Assembly: GCF_046348265.1 (NCBI RefSeq)
Contig: NZ_JAXMEO010000005.1
Strand: one strand, 5' to 3'
DNA: 64,000 nt
Origin: Pelomonas sp937871895
Lineage (GTDB): Bacteria > Pseudomonadota > Gammaproteobacteria > Burkholderiales > Burkholderiaceae_C
Under the pieces are notes generated by a model. The model worked only from the letters and a program-made list of their open reading frames with translations, did not search any database and was not told the origin of the DNA. Numbering within the stretch: the first letter of the stretch is position 1; every line of letters begins with the position of its first letter. Position numbers and translations under genes: made by a program. Below are positions 9,263-19,344 of this stretch, piece after piece.

Positions 9263-11640
9263 GGGGCAGCGGGGATGACGGAGAGTTCAGCGGCACTCGC
9301 CCAGCCATTGCCCCAGACTTCGGCGAGGACCGTGTAGCGGAAGTAGCGCGCTGTGATTGGCGCAAAGCGCACTTCCTGTTGGTCGGGGTTGTTGCGCACG
9401 TTGGCGAAGCTGCCGTTGTCGATGTGCACCGTCCAGGCTTTGCCGTCCTCGCTGGTCTCGAAGCGGTAGCGGTCGGCCGTGCCGTTGAGCAGGCCGTCCT
9501 GGCGCGGCAGGAAGACGAAGCCGGCAATGCGGTGTGCCTGGCCCATGTCGATGGTGATGTGATGGGGCTGCTTGAGGTCGGCGTTCCAGCGCGTGTGCCA
9601 GTGCGTGCTCGGGTCGCCGTCGATGGCGAGGCGGGCGCCGTTGTCGCCCTGGGTGACCTCTTCGCTGTCCACCTCGGCGACCTTCCAGCCGCGTGGCGAG
9701 AGGCCGGTGAAGTTGCGCGTGCCGACCACGCCGAGCCGGCCATCCGCCTGCACCCGCCCCGCTTTGACGACGCCGCTGGCGGGCAGGCTCAAAGGACTCT
9801 CATAGCGCGGCGATTGCAGCGTCGGGGTCGAGCCGTCGAGCGTGTAGACCATGGCGCCGCCCACGGGGTGGGTGAGCGTGACGCGGCCTTCGGCATCACG
9901 GTCGGCAATCACCGGGGGCATCAGGTCCAGCGACTGGCGATAGAGCCCGACCTCGGCCAGCGTGGGCGCAAAGCGTGCGGCCTCGATGCGGATGCGCAGA
10001 CGGTCCGTCGTGATCGGTTGAGTCAGGCGAATCAGGCGACGCTGGCCGACGGTGGTGGTTTCATCAAGCGCCAGCTTTGGCACCGGTGCCCAGCCGTTCG
10101 AGCCCCAAGCCTCCAGCGCAAAACGCTCGATGCGCTGGCCGCGACGGTCCACGGCCTCCTGCAGCGAGATCACGTCGAATGTGCGTGCCTGCGGCAGTTG
10201 CAGCGTCAGCGTGCCGTCGAGCCTGCCGGGTGCAGCCTCCCACCAGCTGCCGAGCTTGCCGTCCACCACCGCAGCGGCCGCGTGGCCGGGGGCGGCGTGG
10301 TCGCTGCTGACACGGGCGCCTGCAGCGAGGTTGGTCTTGAAGGTCTTGCGGATGATCTCGCCCATCTGCGCGAGGGCGGCCATCTGGTCGTCGGGGACGA
10401 GGCCGCGTTGGTCGGGCGAGAGATTGAGGATCAGGTTGCTGTTCCGGCCAACGCTGGAGAAGAAGATGTCCACCAACTGCGGCACCGGGCGCGGGCGCTT
10501 GGTGCGGGCCCAGAACCACTGGCCGTTGCCGAGCATGGTCACGTTCGTCTCGGCCGGGTACCACCAGAGGTAGCTGCCGGCTTTCAGCTGCGCGCGCGAG
10601 CCGAGGTCGGCGCCCTGCCAGTCCGGCCAGTTGAACTGTTCGGGCGGCGTGGGCAGCGGGATCACGCTCCACTCCGTCGTGCGGCCGTAGCCGCTCTCGG
10701 TGCCGACCCAGCGCACGTCCGGGCCCTTGCCCATGATGGCGGCCTGGGGCTGCAGGCGGCGGATCAGGTCGTACCAGGCGGCGTAGTCGTAGGTCTGCTC
10801 GACGCTGGGGTCGGGGTTGGCGCCGTCGAACCAGACCTCGGCGATGGGCCCGTACTCGGTCAGCAGCTCGTAGAGCTGGTTGAGGAAGTAGCGGTTGTAG
10901 TCATCGACCTCGTAGCGGTAGCTGCCAAAGCCCTTGGTGGGCGCGCGGCCCCGGCTCGGGTCGGTGCTGAAGTGCGCCGGGTCGGTGGGGATGGTGGTGG
11001 GCCGCTTGGCGCTGCCGTTGCCGTAGTAGGGCGTCGGGTTCTTGGGGTTGTTCACAAGCGCCCCCAGGTCCGGGCTACGCCCGTCCCGCCCCCCGTGGGG
11101 GTCAAGCAACTCGGGAGCGGCCCTTCGTTTGCTTGAGATCTGGTACAGGTCAGCCGGCGAGAGGTAGACGGCGAACTTGACGCCGGCCTCGCGGGCGGCG
11201 GTCGAGACCTCGCGCACCAGGTCGCCCTTGCCACCACGCCACGGGCTGGCCGCGCTGGAGTGGGCCGTATAGCGCGTGGGCCACATCGAGAAGCCGTCGT
11301 GGTGCTTGGCCACCAGTACGAGCATCTTGCCGTCCAGCAACTTCACGGCGCGCAGCCACTGCCGGGCATCGAGGCTGCTGGGGTTGAAGAGCGAAGCGTC
11401 CTCGCGCCCGCTGCCCCACTCGACCTCGTTGAAGGTGTTGACGCCGAAGTGCAGGAAGAAGGTGCGCTCCAGCCGCATCCAGTCCACCTGGTGTGGGCGC
11501 GGCAAGACCTTGGCGGCCTTCTCGGCGATGAGCTCGGGCGAGTCGCCGGGCTCGACGCGGTGCAGCGTGGCGTAGGGGATGTCGGCAGCCCAGGAGGCCA
11601 GGCCCGTGAACAGGGTCAGAGCAAGAACAAGTCGCTTCAT
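9259..11640 (-). CDS. Multidomain GH29 alpha-L-fucosidase with carbohydrate-binding domains
   Basis: 793 residues with a signal peptide (MKRLVLALTLFTGLASWA). Order of domains: GH29 catalytic barrel (about 40-410; LVAKHHDGFSMWPT, GPIAEVWFDGANPD with the nucleophile Asp, SNLILNLSPDQRG), an F5/8-type-C-like beta-sandwich (about 425-550), a CHB_HEX_C-like segment (YTLDGSTPTLQSP, about 590-630) and a second F5/8-type-C/CBM32-like domain at the C-terminus. It should hydrolyse alpha-L-fucosyl linkages on bound glycans outside the cytosol. ATGA overlaps join it to the regulator upstream and the GH42 gene downstream. An 84-bp palindromic segment encoding about residues 169-196 interrupts the barrel in frame (see separate entry), which could impair activity. 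Confidence 0.9.
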   Translation of the reverse strand: MKRLVLALTLFTGLASWAADIPYATLHRVEPGDSPELIAEKAAKVLPRPHQVDWMRLERTFFLHFGVNTFNEVEWGSGREDASLFNPSSLDARQWLRAVKLLDGKMLVLVAKHHDGFSMWPTRYTAHSSAASPWRGGKGDLVREVSTAAREAGVKFAVYLSPADLYQISSKRRAAPELLDPHGGRDGRSPDLGALVNNPKNPTPYYGNGSAKRPTTIPTDPAHFSTDPSRGRAPTKGFGSYRYEVDDYNRYFLNQLYELLTEYGPIAEVWFDGANPDPSVEQTYDYAAWYDLIRRLQPQAAIMGKGPDVRWVGTESGYGRTTEWSVIPLPTPPEQFNWPDWQGADLGSRAQLKAGSYLWWYPAETNVTMLGNGQWFWARTKRPRPVPQLVDIFFSSVGRNSNLILNLSPDQRGLVPDDQMAALAQMGEIIRKTFKTNLAAGARVSSDHAAPGHAAAAVVDGKLGSWWEAAPGRLDGTLTLQLPQARTFDVISLQEAVDRRGQRIERFALEAWGSNGWAPVPKLALDETTTVGQRRLIRLTQPITTDRLRIRIEAARFAPTLAEVGLYRQSLDLMPPVIADRDAEGRVTLTHPVGGAMVYTLDGSTPTLQSPRYESPLSLPASGVVKAGRVQADGRLGVVGTRNFTGLSPRGWKVAEVDSEEVTQGDNGARLAIDGDPSTHWHTRWNADLKQPHHITIDMGQAHRIAGFVFLPRQDGLLNGTADRYRFETSEDGKAWTVHIDNGSFANVRNNPDQQEVRFAPITARYFRYTVLAEVWGNGWASAAELSVIPAAP
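11053..11136 (-). repeat. 84-bp in-frame palindromic insertion inside the GH29 barrel
   Basis: On the coding strand it encodes SSKRRAAPELLDPHGGRDGR plus SPDLGALV (28 codons) between LYQI and NNPKNPTPYYGNG. From knowledge of GH29 relatives, this loop normally runs almost directly from the LSPADLY strand to the NPKNP-YYGNGS segment. The DNA has short inverted arms (CCCCC/GGGGG, CGGGC/GCCCG, CAAGC/GCTTG), the build of REP-like intergenic repeats, rather than normal codon-shaped sequence. Its length is a multiple of three, so the frame is kept. Exact ends are uncertain by a few bases. Confidence 0.6.
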
Positions 11641-12356
11641 GCGGCGTCACTTCCAGAAAGAGGCTCGGCCAGCCAGCGGCCATGCGAGGCGTGCAGGTGG
11701 CCGCTCATGGCGGCGGCGGCAGCCAAGGGGTCGCGCGATTCCAGTGCCCGGACGATGGCCTCGTGCTCAGCCAGCGCTGCGCCCCAGCTGTAGGGCGACT
11801 CGGCGCGGTCGCTCATCAGGCTGGAGAGCGGGCTGTGCCGCCCGTCAAACAGCGCGCCGACGAGGTCCACCAGCACCAGGTTGCCGCTCATCTCGGCCAC
11901 GGCGAGGTGGAAGCGCCGGTCCGCCTGCACTGGGGGGCGGCCTTGCTGTACGTCGTCGCGCATGGCTTGCAGGGCGTCTTGCAGGCGCTGCAGCCCGGCG
12001 GGCGTCACGCGCGCGGCGGCCAGGGTGATGACGGCGCCTTCCAGCGCCGCGCGGGCCTGCATCAGCTCGGCCGGGCTCTCGCCCAGGGCCGAGGTGGCGC
12101 GGCCCTGGCTGGTGGCCGGGGGCTCACACACATAGACGCCCGAGCCGCCCCGGATCTCGATGCGCCGGTCAATCTCCAGCGCGATCAGCGCCTCGCGCAG
12201 CGAGGGCCGCGAGACGCCCAGCTGCTGCGCCAGCTCGCGCTCGGGCGGCAGGCGCGCGCCGGCCGTGAAGGCGGCGTCCTCGATCAGCGTGCGGATGCGG
12301 TCGGCGATCTGCTGGTAGGGGCGCCGGGGGTCGGGGGAGCGAGAGGGGGTGGACAT
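11637..12356 (-). CDS. GntR-family (FadR/FCD subfamily) transcriptional regulator
   Basis: About 239 residues from the ATG at 12356; the longer upstream open frame is control-region DNA. N-terminal winged helix (about 15-75): YQQIADRIRTLI, RLPPERELAQQLGVSRPSLR, RGGSGVYV. C-terminal FCD helical domain (about 95-230) with metal/ligand-binding type residues in RRFHLAVAEMSGN, EHEAIVRAL and HLHASHGRW. FCD regulators usually repress sugar-acid or organic-acid genes and are released by a pathway intermediate. It is the first gene of the glycosidase operon (ATGA overlap with the fucosidase) and faces away from the ABC/catabolic genes, so it likely controls both directions through the TGGNNNGACCA repeats between them. 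The ligand is unknown; L-fuconate, L-galactonate or a downstream keto acid are candidates. Confidence 0.9.
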   Translation of the reverse strand: MSTPSRSPDPRRPYQQIADRIRTLIEDAAFTAGARLPPERELAQQLGVSRPSLREALIALEIDRRIEIRGGSGVYVCEPPATSQGRATSALGESPAELMQARAALEGAVITLAAARVTPAGLQRLQDALQAMRDDVQQGRPPVQADRRFHLAVAEMSGNLVLVDLVGALFDGRHSPLSSLMSDRAESPYSWGAALAEHEAIVRALESRDPLAAAAAMSGHLHASHGRWLAEPLSGSDAA

Positions 12357-12373
12357 GGGCGGTTCGGCAAAAT

Positions 12374-12533
12374 TGGCCAGACCACATTGCGTCCGGCCGG
12401 ACCAAAATTCCAGAGTGGCCCAAAAATTCTGGCAGTCGCGCCGTGATTTAGGGGTGATTGAGCGATAGGGGTAAGCACTGGTCGGACCAAAACCCAAAAC
12501 TGGCACAGTGGCATGACCAAAGTGGTTTGACCA
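12374..12533. promoter_or_regulatory. Divergent control region with five TGGNNNGACCA-type operator repeats
   Basis: Copies: 12374-12384 TGGCCAGACCA, 12394-12404 CGGCCGGACCA, 12479-12489 TGGTCGGACCA, 12509-12519 TGGCATGACCA, 12523-12533 TGGTTTGACCA. The third is close to the published FadR-type consensus (TGGTCNGACCA), as expected for a GntR/FCD protein. Two copies sit next to gntR and three next to the ABC operon, fitting control of both divergent transcripts. The DNA between (about 12405-12478) is less GC-rich and presumably holds the promoters; no single -35/-10 pair stands out. Confidence 0.7.
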
Positions 12534-12544
12534 ATCTGCTGTCC

Positions 12545-14103
<1,559 letters not shown>

Positions 14104-14107
<4 letters not shown>

Positions 14108-15087
14108 CCGACCGCAACAAGGACCTGATCCAGAAATTCGCCGCCCTCGCCGGGCTCTTGGTGCTGGTCATCGCCTTCTCGTTGACGAGCGAGGCCTTCT
14201 TCTCGGTCGGCAATGCGATGACGGTGTCGCTGCAGGTCACGTCCATCGTGTATCTGGGCATCGGCGCCACGCTGGTGATCCTGACCGGCGGCATCGACCT
14301 CTCGGTGGGCTCGGTGCTGGCGCTGTCGGGCGTGGCGGCGGCGCTGTCGGTCAAGGCCGGCGTGCCGGTGGCGCCGGCCATGCTCATTGGCATCGTCGTG
14401 GGCGCGCTGTGCGGCGCGGTCAACGGGCTCTGCGTCACGCTGCTCAAGCTGCCGCCCTTCATCGCCACGCTGGGGATGATGTTGGTCGCGCGTGGCATTG
14501 CGCTGCAGGTGACGGATGCGCGCGCCGTCTCGGGCCTCGGCGAGGCCTTTGGCATGCTGGGCAATGGGGCCTTGTTCCGCATCGAGCGGATTGACGAGCA
14601 GGGCTTCCCGGACGTGGTCTTCCCCGGCATCCCTTACCCCGTGATCCTGATGCTGCTGCTGGCCGTGGTGGCCGGCGTGCTGCTGCGCCGCACGACGCTC
14701 GGGCGCCACCTGCACGCCGTGGGCTCCAACCAGGAGGCCGCGCGGCTCTCGGGCGTCAACGTCAACCGCGTGGTGATGTTTGCCTACATCGCCTCGGGGG
14801 CGCTGGCCGGCCTCACCGGCTGCGTGCTGATGTCGCGCCTCGTCACAGCCCAGCCCAATGAGGGCGTGATGTATGAGCTGGATGCCATTGCCGCCGCCGT
14901 CATCGGCGGCACGTCCCTGAGCGGCGGCGTGGGCACGGTCTCGGGCACGCTGATCGGCTCCTTCGTGATCGGCATCCTGCGCAACGGGCTGAACATGAAC
15001 GGCGTGTCGGCCTTCACCCAGCAAATCATCATTGGCCTCGTGATCCTGCTCACCGTCTGGATCGACCAACTCCGCAACCGCCGCTGA
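14104..15087 (+). CDS. Sugar ABC transporter permease (RbsC type)
   Basis: 327 residues, strongly hydrophobic, with the BPD_transp_2 fold of ribose-type importers. Typical features are GIGATLVILTGGIDLSVGS after the second segment, ATLGMMLVARGIA, the cytoplasmic coupling loop GRHLHAVGSNQEAARLSGVNV, and AAAVIGGTSLSGGVGTVSGT near the end. It forms the inner-membrane channel of the importer. Its ATG overlaps the stop of the ATPase gene (ATGA), and the binding-protein gene follows after 19 bp, so the three form one operon. Confidence 0.93.
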
Positions 15088-15106
15088 ACACGAAAGACGC
15101 ACCCGC

Positions 15107-16048
15107 ATGCAAGCCCTTCTGCGCCAGGCTCTGGCCCTTGTCTCCATCGCCGTGTTGCCGATTGCCGCCCAAGCCGGCGAGATCGCGGTCATCGTCAAGA
15201 CCACCAACTCCACCTTCTGGCAAAACGTCCACAAGGGCGCCGAGGCGGCCATCAAGCAGATCAAGGGCCACACGCTGACCTTCTCGGGCCCGGCGGCCGA
15301 GTCAGCCATTGCCGACCAGGTCAACCTGGTGGAGAACGCCGTCAACCGCAAAGTGGCCGGCATCGTGCTCGCACCGTCCGACCCCGACGCGCTGGTGCCT
15401 GCCATCAAGAAGGCCTGGGAGGCGCGCATCCCGGTCGTGCTGATCGACTCCCAGGTGGCCGACAGCGGCAAGAACTATTACCAGTCCTTCCTCGCCACCG
15501 ACAACAAGACGGCCGGCGAGGCCTGCGCCAAGCTCTTGATCGAGCGCATCGGCACGACCGGCAAAGTGGCCATCATGTCCTACGTGGCCGGCGCGGGCTC
15601 CGAGGTCGGGCGTGTGGGCGGCTTCAAGGCCTATCTGCAAGCCAACTCCAAGCTGCAGATCGTCGGGCCCTTCTATTCGCAGTCGCAGATGGCCACGGCG
15701 CTGAACCAGACGACCGACGTGCTCGCCTCGCACCGCGACCTCAAAGGCATCTTCGGCGCCAACGAGCCCACCGCCGTGGGCATGGGTCGCGCGTTGGTGC
15801 AAAGCGGCCGCGCCGGCAAGGTCGTGGCCATCGGCTTTGATGGCAATGAAGACCTGCAACGCTTCGTCAAGGACGGCACGCTCGACGCCATCGCCGTGCA
15901 GTCCTCCTTCCAGATGGGCCAGCTCGGTGTGCAGACCGTGAACGAGGTGCTGCAGCGCAAGCCGGTCCCGAAGTTCCGCGACACCGGCGTGATGCTCGTG
16001 AACAAGGGCAACCTGCAGTCGCCCGAGGCGCGTCAGGTGCTCTATTGA
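15107..16048 (+). CDS. Periplasmic sugar-binding protein of the ABC importer (RbsB type)
   Basis: 313 residues with a signal peptide (ALALVSIAVLPIAAQA) and the type I periplasmic-binding fold: EIAVIVKTTNSTFWQNVHKGAEAA, VAGIVLAPSDPDALVPAIKKA, IPVVLIDSQV, GIFGANEPTAVGMGRAL and KVVAIGFDGNEDLQRFVKDG, the last being the usual ligand-contact Asp/Glu region. It captures a monosaccharide and delivers it to the permease. Context (fucosidases and L-sugar-acid enzymes) suggests L-fucose or L-galactose; the sequence alone cannot say which. Confidence 0.92.
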   Translation: MQALLRQALALVSIAVLPIAAQAGEIAVIVKTTNSTFWQNVHKGAEAAIKQIKGHTLTFSGPAAESAIADQVNLVENAVNRKVAGIVLAPSDPDALVPAIKKAWEARIPVVLIDSQVADSGKNYYQSFLATDNKTAGEACAKLLIERIGTTGKVAIMSYVAGAGSEVGRVGGFKAYLQANSKLQIVGPFYSQSQMATALNQTTDVLASHRDLKGIFGANEPTAVGMGRALVQSGRAGKVVAIGFDGNEDLQRFVKDGTLDAIAVQSSFQMGQLGVQTVNEVLQRKPVPKFRDTGVMLVNKGNLQSPEARQVLY

Positions 16049-16887
16049 AAGTTGACGCGCACCAACATTTCTGGCGCCTCGCTGACCGGCAGGGTGCCTG
16101 GCCGCCGCCCGAGCTCGCGGCCATCTACCGCGACTTCGTGCCGGCTGACCTCGACGACGCGCGCCGTGCCGCAGGCATCGAGGCCACCGTGCTCGTGCAG
16201 TCCATGCCGACCGTGGCCGACACGCAGTGGATGCTCGCCGTGGCCGACGCCACGCCCTGGGTGCGCGGCGTGGTGGGTTGGGTGGACTTCAAGGCGCCGG
16301 ACGCGCCCGCGCAGATCGAGCAGCTTGCCCGCCACCCCAAGCTCAAGGGCCTGCGCCCGATGCTGCAGGACCTGCCCGACGACGACTGGATTGCCGACCC
16401 CGCGACCAGCCCGGCCGCCGAGGCCATGGCCCGCCACGGCCTGGTGTTTGACGCCTTGGTGCTGCCGCGCCAGCTGCCGGGTCTGCTGAGCTTTGCGCGC
16501 CGCCACCCGCAGCTGCGCCTCGTCATCGACCACGCGGCCAAGCCTCACATTGCGCGGGGTGAGATCGAGCCCTGGCGTGCCGACATGGCGCAGCTGGCCG
16601 CGCTGCCGCAGGTGCACTGCAAGCTCTCGGGCCTCTTGACCGAAGCGGGCGAGCGCCGCGATGCGGCCGCGCTGCGGCCCTATGTGCAGGCGCTCTGGCA
16701 GCTCTTTGGGCCGCAGCGCCTGGTGTGGGGCAGTGACTGGCCGGTGCTGCGCCTCGCGGGTGACTACGCCGGCTGGTGGCGACTGGCCCACGACCTCTTG
16801 ACCAGCCTCGACCCAGCGCCCACGGCGCTTGATCGCGACGCCGTCTTTGGCGGCAATGCCGCCCAGCTTTATCGACTGACTCTGTGA
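16045..16887 (+). CDS. L-fuconolactonase / L-galactonolactonase-like amidohydrolase
   Basis: 280 residues, amidohydrolase family 2. It opens with VDAHQHFW, the HxH metal motif after strand 1, and includes GVVGWVDFKAPDA, LKGLRPMLQDLPDDDW, LVIDHAAKP (His), CKLSGL and LVWGSDWPV (the conserved Asp). These match the COG3618 sugar lactonases that hydrolyse L-fucono-, L-galactono- or L-rhamnono-lactones to the free acid. Translation starts at a TTG overlapping the stop of the binding-protein gene (TTGA). In the locus it supplies L-fuconate or L-galactonate to the next enzyme. The lactone-producing aldose dehydrogenase is not nearby. Confidence 0.85.
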   Translation: MKVDAHQHFWRLADRQGAWPPPELAAIYRDFVPADLDDARRAAGIEATVLVQSMPTVADTQWMLAVADATPWVRGVVGWVDFKAPDAPAQIEQLARHPKLKGLRPMLQDLPDDDWIADPATSPAAEAMARHGLVFDALVLPRQLPGLLSFARRHPQLRLVIDHAAKPHIARGEIEPWRADMAQLAALPQVHCKLSGLLTEAGERRDAAALRPYVQALWQLFGPQRLVWGSDWPVLRLAGDYAGWWRLAHDLLTSLDPAPTALDRDAVFGGNAAQLYRLTL

Positions 16888-17897
16888 TGCTGACCGTCTC
16901 CTGCGAATCCCCCGGCGCCCTCGTCGCCCACGACCGCCCGCGCCCCACGCGCGCGGCTGGCGAAGTGCTGCTGCGCATCCGCCGCGTCGGCGTCTGCGGC
17001 ACCGACCTGCACATCTACACCGGCAACCAGCCCTTCCTCAGCTACCCGCGTGTGATGGGCCATGAGCTGGCCGGCATCGTGGAAGAAGCTGACGCGGGCA
17101 GCGGCCTGCAGCCTGGCGACATGGCCTATGTGATGCCCTACCTGTCCTGCGGCCGCTGCATCGCCTGCCGCAAGGGCAAGCCCAACTGCTGCACCAACAT
17201 CCAGGTGCTGGGCGTGCACCGCGACGGCGGCTTTGCCGAGTACCTGACGGTGCCCGCCGGCTTTGTGCACAAGGTCGAAGGCATCAGCCTCGACCAGGCC
17301 GCGATGCTGGAGTTCCTCGCCATCGGCGCGCACGCCGTGCGGCGCGCGGACCTCCAGGCGGGTGAGCGCGTGCTCGTCACCGGCGCCGGGCCCATTGGCC
17401 TCGCGGTGATGCTGTTTGCGCGGCTGCGCGGCGCGCGCGTGGTGGGCCTCGATGGCCGGGCGGACCGGCTCGCGGTGGCTACGGATCACCTTGGCGCCGA
17501 GCTGGGCGTGCAGCTGGGCGAGGCCGACGAAGCCCAGCTCTCAGCCTTCACCGACGGCGAGTTCTTTGATGCCGTGTTCGACGCCACCGGCAACCTCAAG
17601 GCCATGGAGCGCGGCCTGCGCTTTGTGGCGCATGGCGGGCGCTATGTGCTGGTGTCGGTGGTGCAGGGCCAGATGAGCTTTGCCGACCCCGAGTTCCACA
17701 AGCGCGAGACCACGATGCTGGGCAGCCGCAATGCGACGACCGAGGACTTTGAAACCGTGATCGCGGCCATGAAGGCCGGCCAGGTGCCCGTGGCCGCGCT
17801 GGCCACGCACCGGCTGAGTCTGGCCGAGGTGCCCACGCGCTTTGCCGAGCTGCTGGACCCGGCGCGTGGTGTCGTGAAGGCGCTCATCGAGTGTTGA
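16887..17897 (+). CDS. Zinc-dependent MDR dehydrogenase, likely L-galactonate-5-dehydrogenase-like
   Basis: 336 residues, medium-chain alcohol dehydrogenase fold. Catalytic zinc: VGVCGTDLHIY (Cys) and GHELAG (His-Glu). Structural zinc: the four-Cys lobe CGRCIACRKGKPNCC. NAD(P)-binding Rossmann motif: VLVTGAGPIGLAVM. E. coli LgoD (YjjN) of this family oxidises L-galactonate at C5 to D-tagaturonate. The next gene encodes a tagaturonate-reductase-like protein, which supports that reaction or the 6-deoxy analogue on L-fuconate. Alternative roles are an aldose 1-dehydrogenase or a 2-keto-3-deoxy-L-fuconate dehydrogenase. The ATG at 16887 overlaps the previous stop (TGATG); a GTG at 16884 is also possible. 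Confidence 0.85.
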   Translation: MLTVSCESPGALVAHDRPRPTRAAGEVLLRIRRVGVCGTDLHIYTGNQPFLSYPRVMGHELAGIVEEADAGSGLQPGDMAYVMPYLSCGRCIACRKGKPNCCTNIQVLGVHRDGGFAEYLTVPAGFVHKVEGISLDQAAMLEFLAIGAHAVRRADLQAGERVLVTGAGPIGLAVMLFARLRGARVVGLDGRADRLAVATDHLGAELGVQLGEADEAQLSAFTDGEFFDAVFDATGNLKAMERGLRFVAHGGRYVLVSVVQGQMSFADPEFHKRETTMLGSRNATTEDFETVIAAMKAGQVPVAALATHRLSLAEVPTRFAELLDPARGVVKALIEC

Positions 17898-19018
17898 ACA
17901 CACCCATCCTCCAATTCGGCACCAGCCGCTTCTTGCAGGCGCATGCCGACCTGTTTGTGTCCGAGGCGCTGATGCGCGGTGAGGCATTGGGCGGCATCAC
18001 GGTCGTGCAGACGACCGACAGCCCGGCGAGCACCGCGCGCCTGGCGGCACTGGCGCAGGGCTATGAGGTCATCGTGCGTGGCCTTCGAGGGGGCGAGCCG
18101 GTGGAGGAGCGCCAGCGCGTCACCAGCGTGCAGGCAGCCTTCAGCACCGCGCGCGACTGGGCGCTGCTGCGCGCCGGGTTTGCCGCGGGCGGCGTGCAGG
18201 TGGTGCTGTCCAACACCGGCGATGCCGGCTACCAGGGCTTTGACACCGACTCGGCCGCGCAGCTCGCGGCCAGTGCCGCCGCGCCGCGCGGCTTCCCGGC
18301 CAAGCTGCTGGTGCTGCTGCACGGCCGCTGGCAGCGCGCGCCCGAAGCACCGCTGACCTTGCTGCCCTGCGAGCTGATCTCGCGCAATGGCGACACGCTG
18401 CGTGGCCTCGTGAGCAAGCTCGCGCAGCAGTGGCAATTGCCGCGCGACTTTCAGGCCTGGCTGCTCGCGCACCCGGTGTGGACCAACTCGCTGGTGGACC
18501 GCATCGTGCCCGAGGCACTCGCGCCTGCGGGCGCCGTGGCCGAGCCCTATGCGCTCTGGGCCATTGAGCGCCAGCCGCGCCTGGTGCTGCCCTGCACGCA
18601 CCCGGCCATCGTCGTCACCGACCAGTTGCAGGCCTACGAGCGCCTCAAGCTCTGGCTGCTCAACCTCGGTCACACCGTGCTCGCTGAGCTGTGGCTGCGC
18701 GCCGGCCAGCCGCCCGGCATGACGGTGCTGGACGCGATGCGCGACCTGGCCTGGCACAGCCGGCTGCAAGGCGTCTGGCAGGACGAAGTGCTGCCCGTCT
18801 TCGAGGCCCTGGGCCAGGGCGCTGCCGCACGCGACTATCTCGTCGAGCTGCGCAGCCGCTTGCTCAACCCCTTTGTGGCGCACCGCCTCGCGGACATTGC
18901 GCAGAACCACGCCGTCAAGAAGCAGCGCCGCCTCGCGCCCGTGGTGGCCGAGGCGCAGGTTCGGCTGCCCAGCCTCGCCCAACCCTGGCTGCGCGCCGCG
19001 CTGGAGGCACACGCATGA
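17891..19018 (+). CDS. Tagaturonate reductase-like (mannitol dehydrogenase family) oxidoreductase
   Basis: 375 residues. An N-terminal Rossmann domain starts at LQFGTSRFLQAHADLF, with VVLSNTGDAGYQG and LLPCELISRNGDTLRGLV. The C-terminal helical domain has WTNSLVDRIVPEA and the active-site segment LKLWLLNLGHTVLAEL. This is the pattern of UxaB/UxuB-type long-chain dehydrogenases, which reduce 5-keto hexonates with NADH; UxaB converts D-tagaturonate to D-altronate. It is shorter than E. coli UxaB (about 480). The GTG at 17891 overlaps the end of the MDR gene by 7 bp, and a TTG at 17894 would also work. Together with the MDR enzyme it would invert the C5 configuration of the sugar acid by oxidation and re-reduction. 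Confidence 0.82.
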   Translation: MLNTPILQFGTSRFLQAHADLFVSEALMRGEALGGITVVQTTDSPASTARLAALAQGYEVIVRGLRGGEPVEERQRVTSVQAAFSTARDWALLRAGFAAGGVQVVLSNTGDAGYQGFDTDSAAQLAASAAAPRGFPAKLLVLLHGRWQRAPEAPLTLLPCELISRNGDTLRGLVSKLAQQWQLPRDFQAWLLAHPVWTNSLVDRIVPEALAPAGAVAEPYALWAIERQPRLVLPCTHPAIVVTDQLQAYERLKLWLLNLGHTVLAELWLRAGQPPGMTVLDAMRDLAWHSRLQGVWQDEVLPVFEALGQGAAARDYLVELRSRLLNPFVAHRLADIAQNHAVKKQRRLAPVVAEAQVRLPSLAQPWLRAALEAHA

Positions 19019-19344
19019 AACGCATGGGCATGGTCATCGGCATCGAGCCGAGCCGCATCGCCGAGTACAAGCAGCTGCACAGCGCCGTCTGGCCCACCGT
19101 GCTGGCTCGCCTGGCGGCTAGCAACATCCGCAACTACAGCATCTACCTGCGCGAGCCTGAGAACCTGCTCTTTGGCTGCTGGGAGTACCACGGCAGCGAC
19201 TTCGAGGCCGACATGGCCGCCATCGCCGCCGACCCCGAGACGCGCCGCTGGTGGACCTTTTGCAGCCCCTGCCAGCGCCCGCTCGCTTCGCGCGCACCGG
19301 GCGAGCACTGGGCCATGATGGAAGAGGTGTTCCATGTCGATTGA
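19015..19344 (+). CDS. L-rhamnose/L-fucose mutarotase-family protein
   Basis: 109 residues, RhaM/COG3254 family: MGMVIGIEPSRIAEYKQLHS, ASNIRNYSIYL, LLFGCWEYHG and a C-terminal EEVFHVD. These small dimeric proteins interconvert the alpha and beta anomers of 6-deoxy-L-hexoses. The ATG overlaps the previous stop (ATGA), placing it inside the catabolic operon. Its presence argues that a free aldose (L-fucose, L-rhamnose or L-galactose), not only an acid, enters this pathway. With fucosidases in the same locus, L-fucose/L-galactose is the simplest reading. Confidence 0.87.
   Translation: MKRMGMVIGIEPSRIAEYKQLHSAVWPTVLARLAASNIRNYSIYLREPENLLFGCWEYHGSDFEADMAAIAADPETRRWWTFCSPCQRPLASRAPGEHWAMMEEVFHVD

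Noticed and set aside
12458..12544. N-terminal extension of the ABC ATPase from a TTG at 12458
   Set aside because: It would translate operator DNA, has no family similarity and makes the protein longer than relatives.
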